34,464 bases of DNA from Lachnospiraceae bacterium (GTDB lineage Bacteria > Bacillota > Clostridia > Lachnospirales > Lachnospiraceae): contig JAILAD010000061.1 of the NCBI GenBank assembly GCA_024681795.1, positions 1 through 34,464 of the forward strand, read 5' to 3'. Numbering within the stretch: the first letter of the stretch is position 1; every line of letters begins with the position of its first letter. The notes below the pieces were generated by a model. The model worked only from the letters and a program-made list of their open reading frames with translations, ran no database searches and was not told where the DNA came from. Made by a program: the position numbers and the translations under genes. This document shows, in pieces, positions 7,670 to 16,546 of the stretch.

Positions 7670-8581
7670 ATGAAAACTACACTGGTTATTATGGCTGCGG
7701 GAATCGGAAGCCGGTTCGGAACGGGAATCAAGCAGCTTACAAAGATGAATGAAGCAGGGGAAATCATCATTGATTACTCCATTTATGATGCGAAAGAAGC
7801 GGGATTTGACAAGGTTGTTTTTGTCATCCGCCATGCGATTGAAGAAGAATTCAAGGAAGTAATCGGAAACCGGATTGAAAAAGTAATTCCGGTGGAATAT
7901 GTGTATCAGGAACTGGAGGATATCCCGGAAGGTTTTATCGTTCCGGAGGGAAGAACCAAACCCTGGGGTACCGGCCAGGCAATTCTTGCCTGCAGGGGAA
8001 AAGTAGATACTCCGTTTATCATCATTAATGCGGACGATTATTACGGGAAAAAGGCATTTCGTCTTTTGCATGAATTCCTTTGTGCACCGCATGAGAAGAC
8101 CGGAAAAATGAGAATGGCGATGGCCGGATTTATTTTAAAAAATACCGTGAGTGAAAACGGAACCGTAACCCGTGGCGTATGTGTGGCGGATGATTCCAAT
8201 AATCTGAAAGGGGTAATCGAATCCCGGGATATTGCAATTGTGGACGGACGTGCCGTGACTTCCACGGAGGAGTCAAAAGACATTATTTCCCCGGAAAGCA
8301 TTGTTTCGATGAACATGTGGGCCTGCGATGAGGATTTTCTGGAGATTCTGGAAGACCGGTTCAAAGTCTTTCTGGCGGATGATTCCAAAGACCCGCTTAA
8401 GAAGGAATTTCTTGTCCCTGTCCTGATTGACCGGCTCATCAAAGAGGAAAAAGTCAGCGTGGGAATTTTACCGACGGAAGACAAATGGATCGGTATTACA
8501 TACAAAGAGGATACCGAAGCTGCAAGGGAAGAATTCAGGAGAATGGCGGAAGAAGGTATTTATCCGGCAAAGCTTTGGTAG
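7670..8581 (+). CDS. NDP-sugar nucleotidyltransferase (NTP_transferase fold)
   Basis: 303 residues. The nucleotide-binding loop is MAAGIGSRFGTGIKQ (8-22), a variant of the G-x-G-[ST]-R signature, and the metal-binding NADDYYG is at 120-126. The region around KPWGTGQAIL (98-106) fits the family that makes an NDP-sugar from a sugar-1-phosphate. The exact sugar and nucleotide cannot be read. Start ATG 7670 has GGAGGGA upstream. It is followed after 9 bases by the aminotransferase, so the two probably serve one amino-sugar route. Confidence 0.85.
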   Translation: MKTTLVIMAAGIGSRFGTGIKQLTKMNEAGEIIIDYSIYDAKEAGFDKVVFVIRHAIEEEFKEVIGNRIEKVIPVEYVYQELEDIPEGFIVPEGRTKPWGTGQAILACRGKVDTPFIIINADDYYGKKAFRLLHEFLCAPHEKTGKMRMAMAGFILKNTVSENGTVTRGVCVADDSNNLKGVIESRDIAIVDGRAVTSTEESKDIISPESIVSMNMWACDEDFLEILEDRFKVFLADDSKDPLKKEFLVPVLIDRLIKEEKVSVGILPTEDKWIGITYKEDTEAAREEFRRMAEEGIYPAKLW

Positions 8582-8590
8582 GAGAAAAAT

Positions 8591-9793
8591 ATGGAAAAAC
8601 CTGCAATTCTGGGCGGAACTCCGGTCAGGGAAAACAAAATTTATTACGGTCGTCAGTGGATTGACGAGGATGATATCAAGGCAGTCGGAGATGTCCTCCG
8701 CAGCGACTTCATTACCTGCGGTCCGATGGTAAGCAGACTTGAAAAGGATCTTGCGGAATATACCGGTGCAAAGTATGCAGTTGCGGTATCCAACGGTACC
8801 GCGGCGCTTCACTGTGCCTGCATCGCAGCGGGTCTGAAAGAAGGAGATGAGGTAATCACAACACCGCTTACGTTTGCCGCCAGTGCAAACTGCGCATTAT
8901 ATGTCGGCGCCAAACCGGTGTTTGCGGATATCAATCCCGAAACCTATAATATCGATCCGAAGAGCATCAGAGAGCATATTACGGAAAAAACGAAAGCGGT
9001 GGTTGCGGTTGATTTTACCGGACAGTGTGTGGAAAACGAAGAAATCCGGGCCATCTGTGATGAATATAATCTTATTTTTATTGAGGATGCGGCACATGCA
9101 ATCGGAAGTGCCTATAAGGGAAGAAAAGCAGGCTCACTTGCCGATATGACATGCTTTAGTTTTCATCCGGTAAAAACCATTACCTCGGGTGAAGGCGGTG
9201 CCGTAACAACGAATGACGAAGAACTGTATAAGCGCCTGGTTCTTGCCCATACGCACGGTATCACGCATGAAGAGGAACTGATGGAAGATGCCCCGCATGA
9301 AGGCAGATGGGTATACGAGCAGATTTCGCTCGGTTATAATTACAGAATGACTGATTTTCAGGCGGCACTTCTTTCCAGCCAGCTAAAGAAACTGGATGCT
9401 TTTAAAGCACGTCGTCAGGAAATTGTTAAACGGTATAACGAAGCATTTGAGGGGCTTCCCGGAATTATCGTGCAGAAAGAAATCGAGGAGTCCGACACCT
9501 GCAGACATCTCTACATCATTCGTCTTGATTTGGACCGGTTAAGCTGCACGAGAAGAGAATTTTTTGATGCGATGAGTGCGGAAAACGTCCAGTGCCAGGT
9601 ACATTACGTACCGGTATACTATTTCCCGTATTACAGGCATCTCGGATACGAAAGAGGGTTATGTCCGAACGCGGAAGAAGTGTATAAAGGAATCATGAGC
9701 ATTCCGCTCTATCCGAAACTGACAGACGAAGAAGTTGAGGATACGATCCACGCGGTAAAGAAACTGCACGACTGGTATTTAATCAGGGACTGA
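8591..9793 (+). CDS. DegT/DnrJ/EryC1/StrS-family aminotransferase, PseC-like
   Basis: PLP-dependent transaminase that aminates a 4-keto NDP-sugar. Key residues: SNGTAALH (67-74), EDAAHA with Asp166, and FSFHPVKTITSGEGG with PLP lysine Lys195. The N-terminal phrase YYGRQWIDEDDIKAV (18-32), then VLRSDFITCGP, closely resembles PseC (UDP-4-amino-4,6-dideoxy-N-acetyl-altrosamine transaminase). The other pseudaminic acid genes (pseB, pseF, pseG, pseH, pseI) are not here, so the final sugar is uncertain. The ribosome-binding site TAGGAG overlaps the upstream stop. Its 3' end overlaps the convergent gene by 11 bases. Confidence 0.88.
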   Translation: MEKPAILGGTPVRENKIYYGRQWIDEDDIKAVGDVLRSDFITCGPMVSRLEKDLAEYTGAKYAVAVSNGTAALHCACIAAGLKEGDEVITTPLTFAASANCALYVGAKPVFADINPETYNIDPKSIREHITEKTKAVVAVDFTGQCVENEEIRAICDEYNLIFIEDAAHAIGSAYKGRKAGSLADMTCFSFHPVKTITSGEGGAVTTNDEELYKRLVLAHTHGITHEEELMEDAPHEGRWVYEQISLGYNYRMTDFQAALLSSQLKKLDAFKARRQEIVKRYNEAFEGLPGIIVQKEIEESDTCRHLYIIRLDLDRLSCTRREFFDAMSAENVQCQVHYVPVYYFPYYRHLGYERGLCPNAEEVYKGIMSIPLYPKLTDEEVEDTIHAVKKLHDWYLIRD

Positions 9794-11546
9794 TTGTAAA
9801 ACCGTCCTTTAAAGAATTTCCTCGCAGGGAGTAGTAGAATTCATACGGCCCCGCGGGGAATTTTTCATATCCGGTCTGATCTCCGGAAACCGGTTTATAG
9901 AAAGTCTGATTTCCGATGGTATAGCTTTCCGTGGGATATTCCTCGTAGGGCATGGCGGTGATGTAAAAGGGATACTTCAGAAAAGCAACGAAATCCTTTC
10001 CGATCATGACCCCCTTATATAACAAAAATGCGGTGAATACGACAAGAATCGAAACAGTCAGTATTTTTCCGGGTAATGCATTCTTTTTCGGATGGGACGA
10101 TTCTTCTTTAGTCCGTTCTTCCGATACGGGAGATGCATTTACCGGGAAAAACTCTTCCGTAAGGAAGGTATAAAGAAATCCGGCCGCACAAAGTCCGGGA
10201 AGGATTACAAAGGCATAACCGTAGCGGACCAGAGGTGCTGCGGTAAACCACAGGAAAAATGATGCACTTAGGGTGGTGCATAAAAGAAGGATGCTCTGAC
10301 GTTTTCTTCTTTTTTTTCTGTCTGTTTCCGCAGATTTCTTACCGAAAGAAAGAAAAGGGAAAACGGAAAAACTCATCAGTATGCCTGCGGCATCCAGAAT
10401 CAAAAAGCCTTTATTCGGCAGACTCTCCGACTTAAACCAGAACGGAAACCATTCGCGGAAGGTCGCATTGTAATTGCCGAGTTCCGGAATTCTCTGTCCC
10501 CAGAAACGGATTTCTGCCGCATCCCTTGCGGCAAGTTCTGCCGGAATCTGCCAGTCGGGATGTAAAAAACCCAGCATGGTGGAAGGATAAAGAGGCCATC
10601 CGGAAATGAGATATCCGCGGATAAGTGTGGGCAAAAGCACTGTCAGGCCGAGCAGGATAAAGAAAACGGTCGTTCCCCGTTTTTTTTCTCTGATCAGGGT
10701 AACGAGAGGTTTGATTACGAGTAATACCATAAGGCCCGCGGAGAATTTAAGGGTGATTGCATAGAGGGCCAGGACGGAGAGAAGTGCATACGGAACAAAG
10801 GATTCTTCTTCCTCTTCCAAAAGGGTTACATACCTGTAAACCAGGAAAAATACGATGCCCGTTGCAAAGAAATCGGAAGCCGGAGCAACCACTTCAAAGA
10901 GTACCAGTGTGATGTAATAAAAGATTCCGATTCTGATAAAATCGGAGAGCCGGAGCTGTTTTCTGACAATGATTTCATACAGGCGGATTACCGGAGAAAA
11001 CAGGAGAAGAAGAAAATATCCTGCCATGCAGTGCATCGGCTGCATTCCGGTCCAGGAAAAAGAAAAAAGCGCGGAAAGTGCGAATGCTGCGGAATTGTAC
11101 CCGAGACGGAAATGAAAGAGGGCAAGGCCCTTTACCACTCCGTATTCTTCAATCCAGCGGATTGCCTGGGCATGGTAGAGTGAAGTATCATATGCCATGT
11201 ATCCGCGTGAAGATGCATAAGCGAAAAGAAGAATTCCGAAAACCAAAAGAACCCACTCCGGAATCGGTTTTTTCCTTGCGCGGAATGCTTCCGGTATTTT
11301 TTTTGCCTGAAAAACAAGCGATATAAGTGCAATCGGAATCAGCAGAAAAAAGGAGAGTGCGGACACCTTTGAGAACAGGGAAAAAATCTGTGCATATACC
11401 GTCAAAAAAACAAGTCCCGCAACGATATACGAGGACAGATACCGGATTTTGTAATTCAGTCTGTCTGCAATAAGATGCAGCATGCAGAAGCCGATCGGAA
11501 ATGCAAGCAGAGTAGCAATTGTCCAGTTGCCCAATACAGAAAGCAT
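9783..11546 (-). CDS. LIC_10190-like polytopic membrane protein, probable GT-C glycosyltransferase
   Basis: 587 residues with roughly twelve hydrophobic helices and a C-terminal extracytoplasmic segment. The hallmark is MAYDTSLYHAQAIRWIEEYG (about 117-136) followed by GLA and a RLGYNS phrase (147-152), characteristic of the LIC_10190 family. Asp120 in the first large loop is the likely GT-C acid. Charged linkers occur at EEEEE (middle) and in the Ser/Glu/Lys-rich loop near residue 480. The start ATG 11546 has AAAGGAAAG upstream and an extended -10 promoter. Substrate unknown. Confidence 0.72.
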   Translation of the reverse strand: MLSVLGNWTIATLLAFPIGFCMLHLIADRLNYKIRYLSSYIVAGLVFLTVYAQIFSLFSKVSALSFFLLIPIALISLVFQAKKIPEAFRARKKPIPEWVLLVFGILLFAYASSRGYMAYDTSLYHAQAIRWIEEYGVVKGLALFHFRLGYNSAAFALSALFSFSWTGMQPMHCMAGYFLLLLFSPVIRLYEIIVRKQLRLSDFIRIGIFYYITLVLFEVVAPASDFFATGIVFFLVYRYVTLLEEEEESFVPYALLSVLALYAITLKFSAGLMVLLVIKPLVTLIREKKRGTTVFFILLGLTVLLPTLIRGYLISGWPLYPSTMLGFLHPDWQIPAELAARDAAEIRFWGQRIPELGNYNATFREWFPFWFKSESLPNKGFLILDAAGILMSFSVFPFLSFGKKSAETDRKKRRKRQSILLLCTTLSASFFLWFTAAPLVRYGYAFVILPGLCAAGFLYTFLTEEFFPVNASPVSEERTKEESSHPKKNALPGKILTVSILVVFTAFLLYKGVMIGKDFVAFLKYPFYITAMPYEEYPTESYTIGNQTFYKPVSGDQTGYEKFPAGPYEFYYSLRGNSLKDGFTISP

Positions 11547-11578
11547 GTTTCTTTCCTTTCAAAAGATTTATCCCGTTT

Positions 11579-11587
11579 ATTATAACA
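11579..11587 (-). promoter_or_regulatory. Extended -10 promoter for the LIC_10190-like gene
   Basis: TGTTATAAT on the minus strand (11587-11579) is a perfect extended -10. The -35 is not recognisable. The leader would be about 25 bases. It is divergent from the promoter at 11634-11662, with about 45 bases between. Confidence 0.5.
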
Positions 11588-11633
11588 TAAGTATTTTGTC
11601 TGTACATTCCGACTTTTTCCGATTCCGCCTTCG

Positions 11634-11662
11634 TTTACAATGCCTGTCCTCTAATGTATAAT
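11634..11662 (+). promoter_or_regulatory. Promoter of the first DUF6020 gene
   Basis: TTTACA (11634-11639), 17 bases, TATAAT (11657-11662). Transcription would begin near 11669, so the in-frame ATG at 11665 cannot be the start and the ATG at 11701, with GGGGAG upstream, is preferred. Confidence 0.6.
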
Positions 11663-11700
11663 TAATGGGTGAAATTCGTATTCCGGGGAGCTTTGAAAAT

Positions 11701-13563
11701 ATGAAAAACAAAATAAAACTTTTCATATTACCGACTGTATATCTCGTATTTTCCGCACTCGGTCTTTATTACCTTTATAAGGCAACGGGCGGAAACGGAT
11801 TCGAACCGGGAAGTTTTCTTTTTTCCTTTCCGGTTTTGATTATTGTGTTTGTTGTCATTCGGATTGTAAAAAAAAGAGGGAAAACGTTTCTGTCGGCTTT
11901 TGAAAGACGCAGAATCGTGTTTTCCGCAATGACATCCTTTCTTCTTGCACTTTCCTTTTTCTCCGGTTACTATATGCGTTATTATCTGATGACTCCGCCC
12001 GGAATTGTCGGAAAAATCGGAATGCTCTCAAGAAGTCTTTTTCTCGGATTCTTTTTCTTCCCGTTTATTGATACCGTCTTTGGATATGCGGACCGGATCG
12101 GTTTGAAAATCCCTGCTGCAAAAAAAGAGAAGGCAGGAGACGAAACAAATGCCGGAAAAGAGAAAAAACTTCCCGCTCCGGCCGTTTTCGGCATATGCTG
12201 GGGAATGATTTTCATCCTTTGGATTCCTGTTTTTCTTGCTTATTATCCGGCGATTATGTCTTATGATTCGAACCGTCAGTTTCAGGAAGCATATAACGGA
12301 ATATTCTGGGAACTGCAGCCGATTGCTCATACCTGGCTGATTCGTACGGCACTTTTAACCGGTGAAAAAATCGGTTCCTACGAAACCGGAGTTTCTTTCT
12401 ATACACTTTTGCAGATGTTTGTGCTTTCCGGGGCAATTGCGTATGCAATCTCCTTTGTATACGAAATTTTTAAGAAAAAACGCATTGCATTTATTCTTGC
12501 TGCATTCTTCGGAATCTTTCCGGTATTCAGTGTGCTTGCAATGGTGGTAACCAAGGATATTTTCTTTTCCGCATTCTTTTTGATTCTGATGGTACTCAGT
12601 ATCAGGAGATATATGAAAAAACCGAAGTATCCGATTGTATATGATGTTGCAATGACGCTTTGTGCGGTCCTTTTAACCGTTTTCAGAAAGAACGGGATAT
12701 ACGGGGTTATCTTTTTTGCACTCCTTTATATCCTCGCAATGAAAAAAGAAAGAATCCGCATTCTGATTGTCTGCATCGTAATGGTTGCGGCATCCTTTGC
12801 GGGAATGCATCTGGTAAGGCTTTCGCTTCACGCGGCACCGGGACCGAAGACGGAGATGTACTCCGTTCCGATCCAGCAGATGGGACATGTCGTATTCTTT
12901 CAAAAAGACATGCTTTCCGAAGAGGAACTGCAGACAATGGAAACGTATCTGACGGGTTCGACTGCGTGGCAGAGTTTTAACATCACGCTTGCGGATTCCC
13001 AGAAATCATGCGCAAATCCGGATGCCTGGACGAATACACCGAAAATGTTAAAAGACTGGATTCATTTCGGGGTACGTTTCCCGGATGATTATATCGATGC
13101 TTATCTGGGACTTACCTCCGGCTATTATTTTCCGGATGATGTTTCCATCTCGCAGCATCTCGGATTCGGCAGGGAAAGCATGAGGGGACTGATAGAAACC
13201 TTTAATGCCTCCAAACCGCTTGATGACAGTTTTCCCGGGGTAAAATCGGAATCGAAATTCCCGGCGCTTCAGTATCTTCTGGAAGGCCCCGTAAGTGATG
13301 AGCAATATCTGAAATGGCCGGTACTGTCTTTGCTTTTCCGGCCGTCGGTTTACTGTTGGGCGGAATTTCTGTTATATGCCATGCTGTTGTATAAAAAACG
13401 CTACCGCGATGCAGCGGCAGCGTCACTTCAGTTTGCATATTTCCTAACGGTTTTACTCGGACCGGTTGCCAATATCCGGTATGTTTTCCAGCTTATGATC
13501 GGGCTTCCGGTGCTTGTTTCTTTCGTGATATTTTCCCTGCGAGAAAAACAAGAAGCTTCCTGA
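11701..13563 (+). CDS. DUF6020-family polytopic membrane protein (first copy), probable GT-C glycosyltransferase
   Basis: 620 residues with many transmembrane helices and one long extracytoplasmic domain (about residues 395-525). The family core begins after a charged linker: YYPAIMSYDSNRQFQEA, with Tyr-Asp at 188-189, then LQPIAHTW (205-212), then VVTKDIFFSAFF. This core of an acidic residue, a Pro/His-Thr motif and a Lys-Asp pair is shared with the second copy at 14592-16433. Function is inferred as transfer of a lipid-linked sugar outside the membrane. The last 23 codons overlap, antisense, the acyltransferase gene. Confidence 0.75.
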   Translation: MKNKIKLFILPTVYLVFSALGLYYLYKATGGNGFEPGSFLFSFPVLIIVFVVIRIVKKRGKTFLSAFERRRIVFSAMTSFLLALSFFSGYYMRYYLMTPPGIVGKIGMLSRSLFLGFFFFPFIDTVFGYADRIGLKIPAAKKEKAGDETNAGKEKKLPAPAVFGICWGMIFILWIPVFLAYYPAIMSYDSNRQFQEAYNGIFWELQPIAHTWLIRTALLTGEKIGSYETGVSFYTLLQMFVLSGAIAYAISFVYEIFKKKRIAFILAAFFGIFPVFSVLAMVVTKDIFFSAFFLILMVLSIRRYMKKPKYPIVYDVAMTLCAVLLTVFRKNGIYGVIFFALLYILAMKKERIRILIVCIVMVAASFAGMHLVRLSLHAAPGPKTEMYSVPIQQMGHVVFFQKDMLSEEELQTMETYLTGSTAWQSFNITLADSQKSCANPDAWTNTPKMLKDWIHFGVRFPDDYIDAYLGLTSGYYFPDDVSISQHLGFGRESMRGLIETFNASKPLDDSFPGVKSESKFPALQYLLEGPVSDEQYLKWPVLSLLFRPSVYCWAEFLLYAMLLYKKRYRDAAAASLQFAYFLTVLLGPVANIRYVFQLMIGLPVLVSFVIFSLREKQEAS

Positions 13564-14599
13564 TAAGATCGATTGCTACGGAGAACAACAGGGATACGGC
13601 AACAAGAAGAAGAAACGTGACTGCCGCATACCGGAAGCGGAAAATGTAATCCCGGTAGAGAATCAGATAAAAGAAAGTATGTGTAAAATACATATTCATG
13701 GAGTAGTGCCCGAGGAAGGAAAAAACATGTCTGACTCCGGGAATGAATGCCAGAATGTCTCCGGCAAACAGGATGATTCCGAACGCGAAAAACGCATCCG
13801 CAAGATATAAAAGATTTGCATGTACGAATTCATTTTCCCTTGCAAATACGGAGAAAACAAGAAAGGCAATTTCGAGTACGGCACGCACTCCGATCGGAAT
13901 TTTACTGTTTATGATTTTTTCAAACCAGTTTCCGTATGCGGCGGTAATGCCGAATGCCATGACAAAGAAGTATCTGGAAATATCGTTCTGCATCGGGAAC
14001 AAAAAGGGAATTAAAAAGGCGACCGCAATAAAGGGGTAGCCTGTTTTTTTGCACAAATACGCCATGAGAGGTACTAAAAATACCAGAGTATAAGCGACGG
14101 ACATGTACCACCAGGTCATATTGAGAGTCGGGGTCCCGAAAAACTGTGAGAGCGAGAGAGCATCGGCAAGGAAAGCCAGAATCCCCTGTTTCCCGGGACC
14201 GTAAAGAGAAGCATAATCAAAATACCGGAACCAGAGAAGGTTCACGATTACAAAAACGAGAATGAAATTTAAGAATAATTTTCCCGCACGTTTCAGGGAA
14301 GATTTATATGCGTCTTTTAATGTCAGTTCCGTTTTTGCAAACAACCCCGTACTGATTCCGTAAGCCGTTAAAAATACAAAAACGGATACACAGATATTTC
14401 CGAATTTCGCAAGCATCAGGAAGAAATTTTCCGGAAGGGGAGAAAAATTCACCTCCATAATCCGGTTGTCCTGTGCATTTGAAAAAAGGTGATAGAAAAG
14501 CATGCAAAGGATGGCAACTCCTTTTGCGACTTCGGAAGATTCCTTCGGAAATGTTCGTACTACATTCGTAGTTTTATTTGTACTCATCTGATCAGTCAT
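13493..14599 (-). CDS. Acyltransferase 3 (OafA-like) family membrane protein
   Basis: 368 residues with about ten transmembrane helices, the length of a stand-alone Acyl_transf_3 protein with no SGNH domain. The first helix holds GVAILCMLFYHLF, with the family's conserved His37, and SVFVFLTAYGIS follows, as in O-acetyltransferases of surface polysaccharides. The start at 14599 is chosen because AGAGG lies nine bases upstream. The ATG at 14608 would sit directly on it. It overlaps the end of the upstream co-directional DUF6020 gene by 8 bases, so they form one transcript. Likely role: O-acylating a surface glycan. Confidence 0.85.
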   Translation of the reverse strand: MTDQMSTNKTTNVVRTFPKESSEVAKGVAILCMLFYHLFSNAQDNRIMEVNFSPLPENFFLMLAKFGNICVSVFVFLTAYGISTGLFAKTELTLKDAYKSSLKRAGKLFLNFILVFVIVNLLWFRYFDYASLYGPGKQGILAFLADALSLSQFFGTPTLNMTWWYMSVAYTLVFLVPLMAYLCKKTGYPFIAVAFLIPFLFPMQNDISRYFFVMAFGITAAYGNWFEKIINSKIPIGVRAVLEIAFLVFSVFARENEFVHANLLYLADAFFAFGIILFAGDILAFIPGVRHVFSFLGHYSMNMYFTHTFFYLILYRDYIFRFRYAAVTFLLLVAVSLLFSVAIDLIRKLLVFLAGKISRKKQAPEARS

Positions 14600-16433
14600 T
14601 CTTTTCATCCTCTTTCATAAAAATCATAAAAAGGAAACTAAACGGAAGCCCCGCAAGGATAGGAAGAGCATATCTCGGATGGTTTAAAAAACAGGGTGAT
14701 GCAAGGCATACCAGAAAACCAATCCAGTGCGGAGTGAGTGTAATTGCTGCTTTTTTTCGGAAAATGAAACCGAACATGGTTAAAAATGCCAGAATCCAAA
14801 TTGCAAATCCGGTATTTTCCAGAATACCGAACGGGAAAGAACGGTTTGCAAAACGGTAGAAAAAGATCATGGCTTTCGGGGCAACGGAAGACAGCGCTCT
14901 TTCGTTTATCGTTTCGTAATCCGTTTCGTAACGGATTTCATTGGCGACTTCGGGGCAGTACCATCCGTACGTATGTAAAAGAAATGCACGTGTATATGTA
15001 TACGGGTGTGTAATTCCGCCTTTTGCCCATGCGGCAAAATATGATATCAAATCTTTTAAAGACGCATCCTTCCGGTAAAGAGCCTTGACCGGATCGGCAA
15101 TGATAACATCGTATTTCTCCCGGATTACGGCTTCGTCTCCGAGAATATTCTCAATGGGTTTTAATTCGTTTTCCGGAATATTTCCTTCGGAAACGGTTAA
15201 ATAATATGCTGTCTGCTGGAACGGAAGGGAAAAGATTTCCCCTTTGCTTCCTTTTTCGGCATGCAGAATTCCTCCGATGAGAAGGAGTAAAAGCTGGGAT
15301 ATAATCAGACTTTCCAAAAAGAAAAGACCCGCGTTTTTCAGGAAAGAGACCGCTTTCTTTTCTCTGAAAAGGAAATAAATTACGGCGACGATTCCGGAGA
15401 GTACCACAAGGGGAAGCCCGTTATTCCGCATACAGATTACACCGATCTGGACAAGTACGAAGAGAGTATGCCGGGAAACTTTGTTTGTATTTTCCGGATG
15501 GATAAAATAATCCGAGTAAAGAATCAGATACAAAAGAACAAATGCCGTAAACGGCACATCCTTCAGTGCCGTGGTGGAAAGATTCGTATAAATCGGGGTG
15601 ATGACAAAAAGAATCATCAGCATGTATAAAAATACGGCCGGGATTTTTTTCTTTGCAAAATAATATACCACGGCGCTGAATGCGGCAACGAGAAGAATCG
15701 TCTGCGTCAGGACATAGAGAAAGAGTCCTGCCTCGTATGAAGAAAACAGTTTCCCGCCGAGTACGGTAAGACCGCCGACCCAAAGAGTGTGAAGCAGAGG
15801 ATGATGCGAGGAGAAAGCCCCGTTCATTACCTGTTCAATCTGGCCGATTACGTCATAGCAGAGGTTTCCCGGAAAGCTTATGATTAAAAACGGAAGGTAA
15901 CAGAAAAAAAGAATCAGGAATGTTTTCCAAAATGCATTTTTCCGAAGGAAACCGGAAGGTCTGAGGCCCGAAAACATATCGGAAGCATTCTTTAACCTGT
16001 CTGCAAGAAAGCAGAGCGCAGGGAACAAAAGAAACATAAATCCTGCAATGCAGAGAATAAATTTCAGCATGTTTACAAAGGAAGAGGAAAGCGGGAAATC
16101 CGTACCGGCTTCCGTATAATATTTTCCGAGTGCGTGTGTGAAGCCGTAAAGCAGGCTCAGAATCAGAAAAGGGACGGTTTCCTTTTTGCCGGAGCCGGAT
16201 AAAAGGGACGAAAAGCCGAAACCTTTTTTTTGCAGAAAAAGAACCGAAGCGAAACACAATATGAAAACGATCAGCGAAAGAAAGGTATATTCTCCGAGAA
16301 AATCGTATATATTTGCGGTGAGAAAATCCACGGATTCCCCGAAAAACTCCCGCTTCAGGGGAGTGTGAAAAACCGTAAGAAGGGAATATGTACTTAAAAG
16401 GCCCGACAGAACGGGGAAAACGTATTTTTTCAT
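14592..16433 (-). CDS. DUF6020-family polytopic membrane protein (second copy), probable GT-C glycosyltransferase
   Basis: 613 residues, multi-spanning. It shares the DUF6020 core: SFPGNLCYDVIGQIEQV with Tyr-Asp at 193-194, then SSHHPLLHTLW (208-218), then TTALKDVPFTAF. An extracytoplasmic segment follows (about 395-505) and a final set of helices. The ATG at 16433 is chosen over 16478 because AAAGGA lies at proper spacing before it. Transcribed with the acyltransferase. The sequence is clearly diverged from the first copy, so the two probably differ in sugar or acceptor. Confidence 0.72.
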   Translation of the reverse strand: MKKYVFPVLSGLLSTYSLLTVFHTPLKREFFGESVDFLTANIYDFLGEYTFLSLIVFILCFASVLFLQKKGFGFSSLLSGSGKKETVPFLILSLLYGFTHALGKYYTEAGTDFPLSSSFVNMLKFILCIAGFMFLLFPALCFLADRLKNASDMFSGLRPSGFLRKNAFWKTFLILFFCYLPFLIISFPGNLCYDVIGQIEQVMNGAFSSHHPLLHTLWVGGLTVLGGKLFSSYEAGLFLYVLTQTILLVAAFSAVVYYFAKKKIPAVFLYMLMILFVITPIYTNLSTTALKDVPFTAFVLLYLILYSDYFIHPENTNKVSRHTLFVLVQIGVICMRNNGLPLVVLSGIVAVIYFLFREKKAVSFLKNAGLFFLESLIISQLLLLLIGGILHAEKGSKGEIFSLPFQQTAYYLTVSEGNIPENELKPIENILGDEAVIREKYDVIIADPVKALYRKDASLKDLISYFAAWAKGGITHPYTYTRAFLLHTYGWYCPEVANEIRYETDYETINERALSSVAPKAMIFFYRFANRSFPFGILENTGFAIWILAFLTMFGFIFRKKAAITLTPHWIGFLVCLASPCFLNHPRYALPILAGLPFSFLFMIFMKEDEKND

Positions 16434-16466
16434 TTCAGGTTCCTTTATAAAAACATATACATCACT

Positions 16467-16496
16467 ATTATACTTCATTTCGATATTTCAATTCAA
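16467..16496 (-). promoter_or_regulatory. Promoter of the second DUF6020 gene and acyltransferase
   Basis: Minus strand: TTGAAT (16496-16491), 18 bases, TATAAT (16472-16467). The leader would be about 28 bases to the ATG at 16433. Confidence 0.55.
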
Positions 16497-16508
16497 GAAC
16501 GGATATAG

Positions 16509-16537
16509 TGGCAATCCGGCGGGGAAAATGGTAATAT
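16509..16537 (+). promoter_or_regulatory. Possible promoter of the GtrII-like gene
   Basis: TGGCAA (16509-16514), 17 bases, TAATAT (16532-16537), with TGG before the -10. The start point would be near 16544, only a few bases before the GTG at 16547. Confidence 0.35.
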
Positions 16538-16546
16538 ATATATTTA

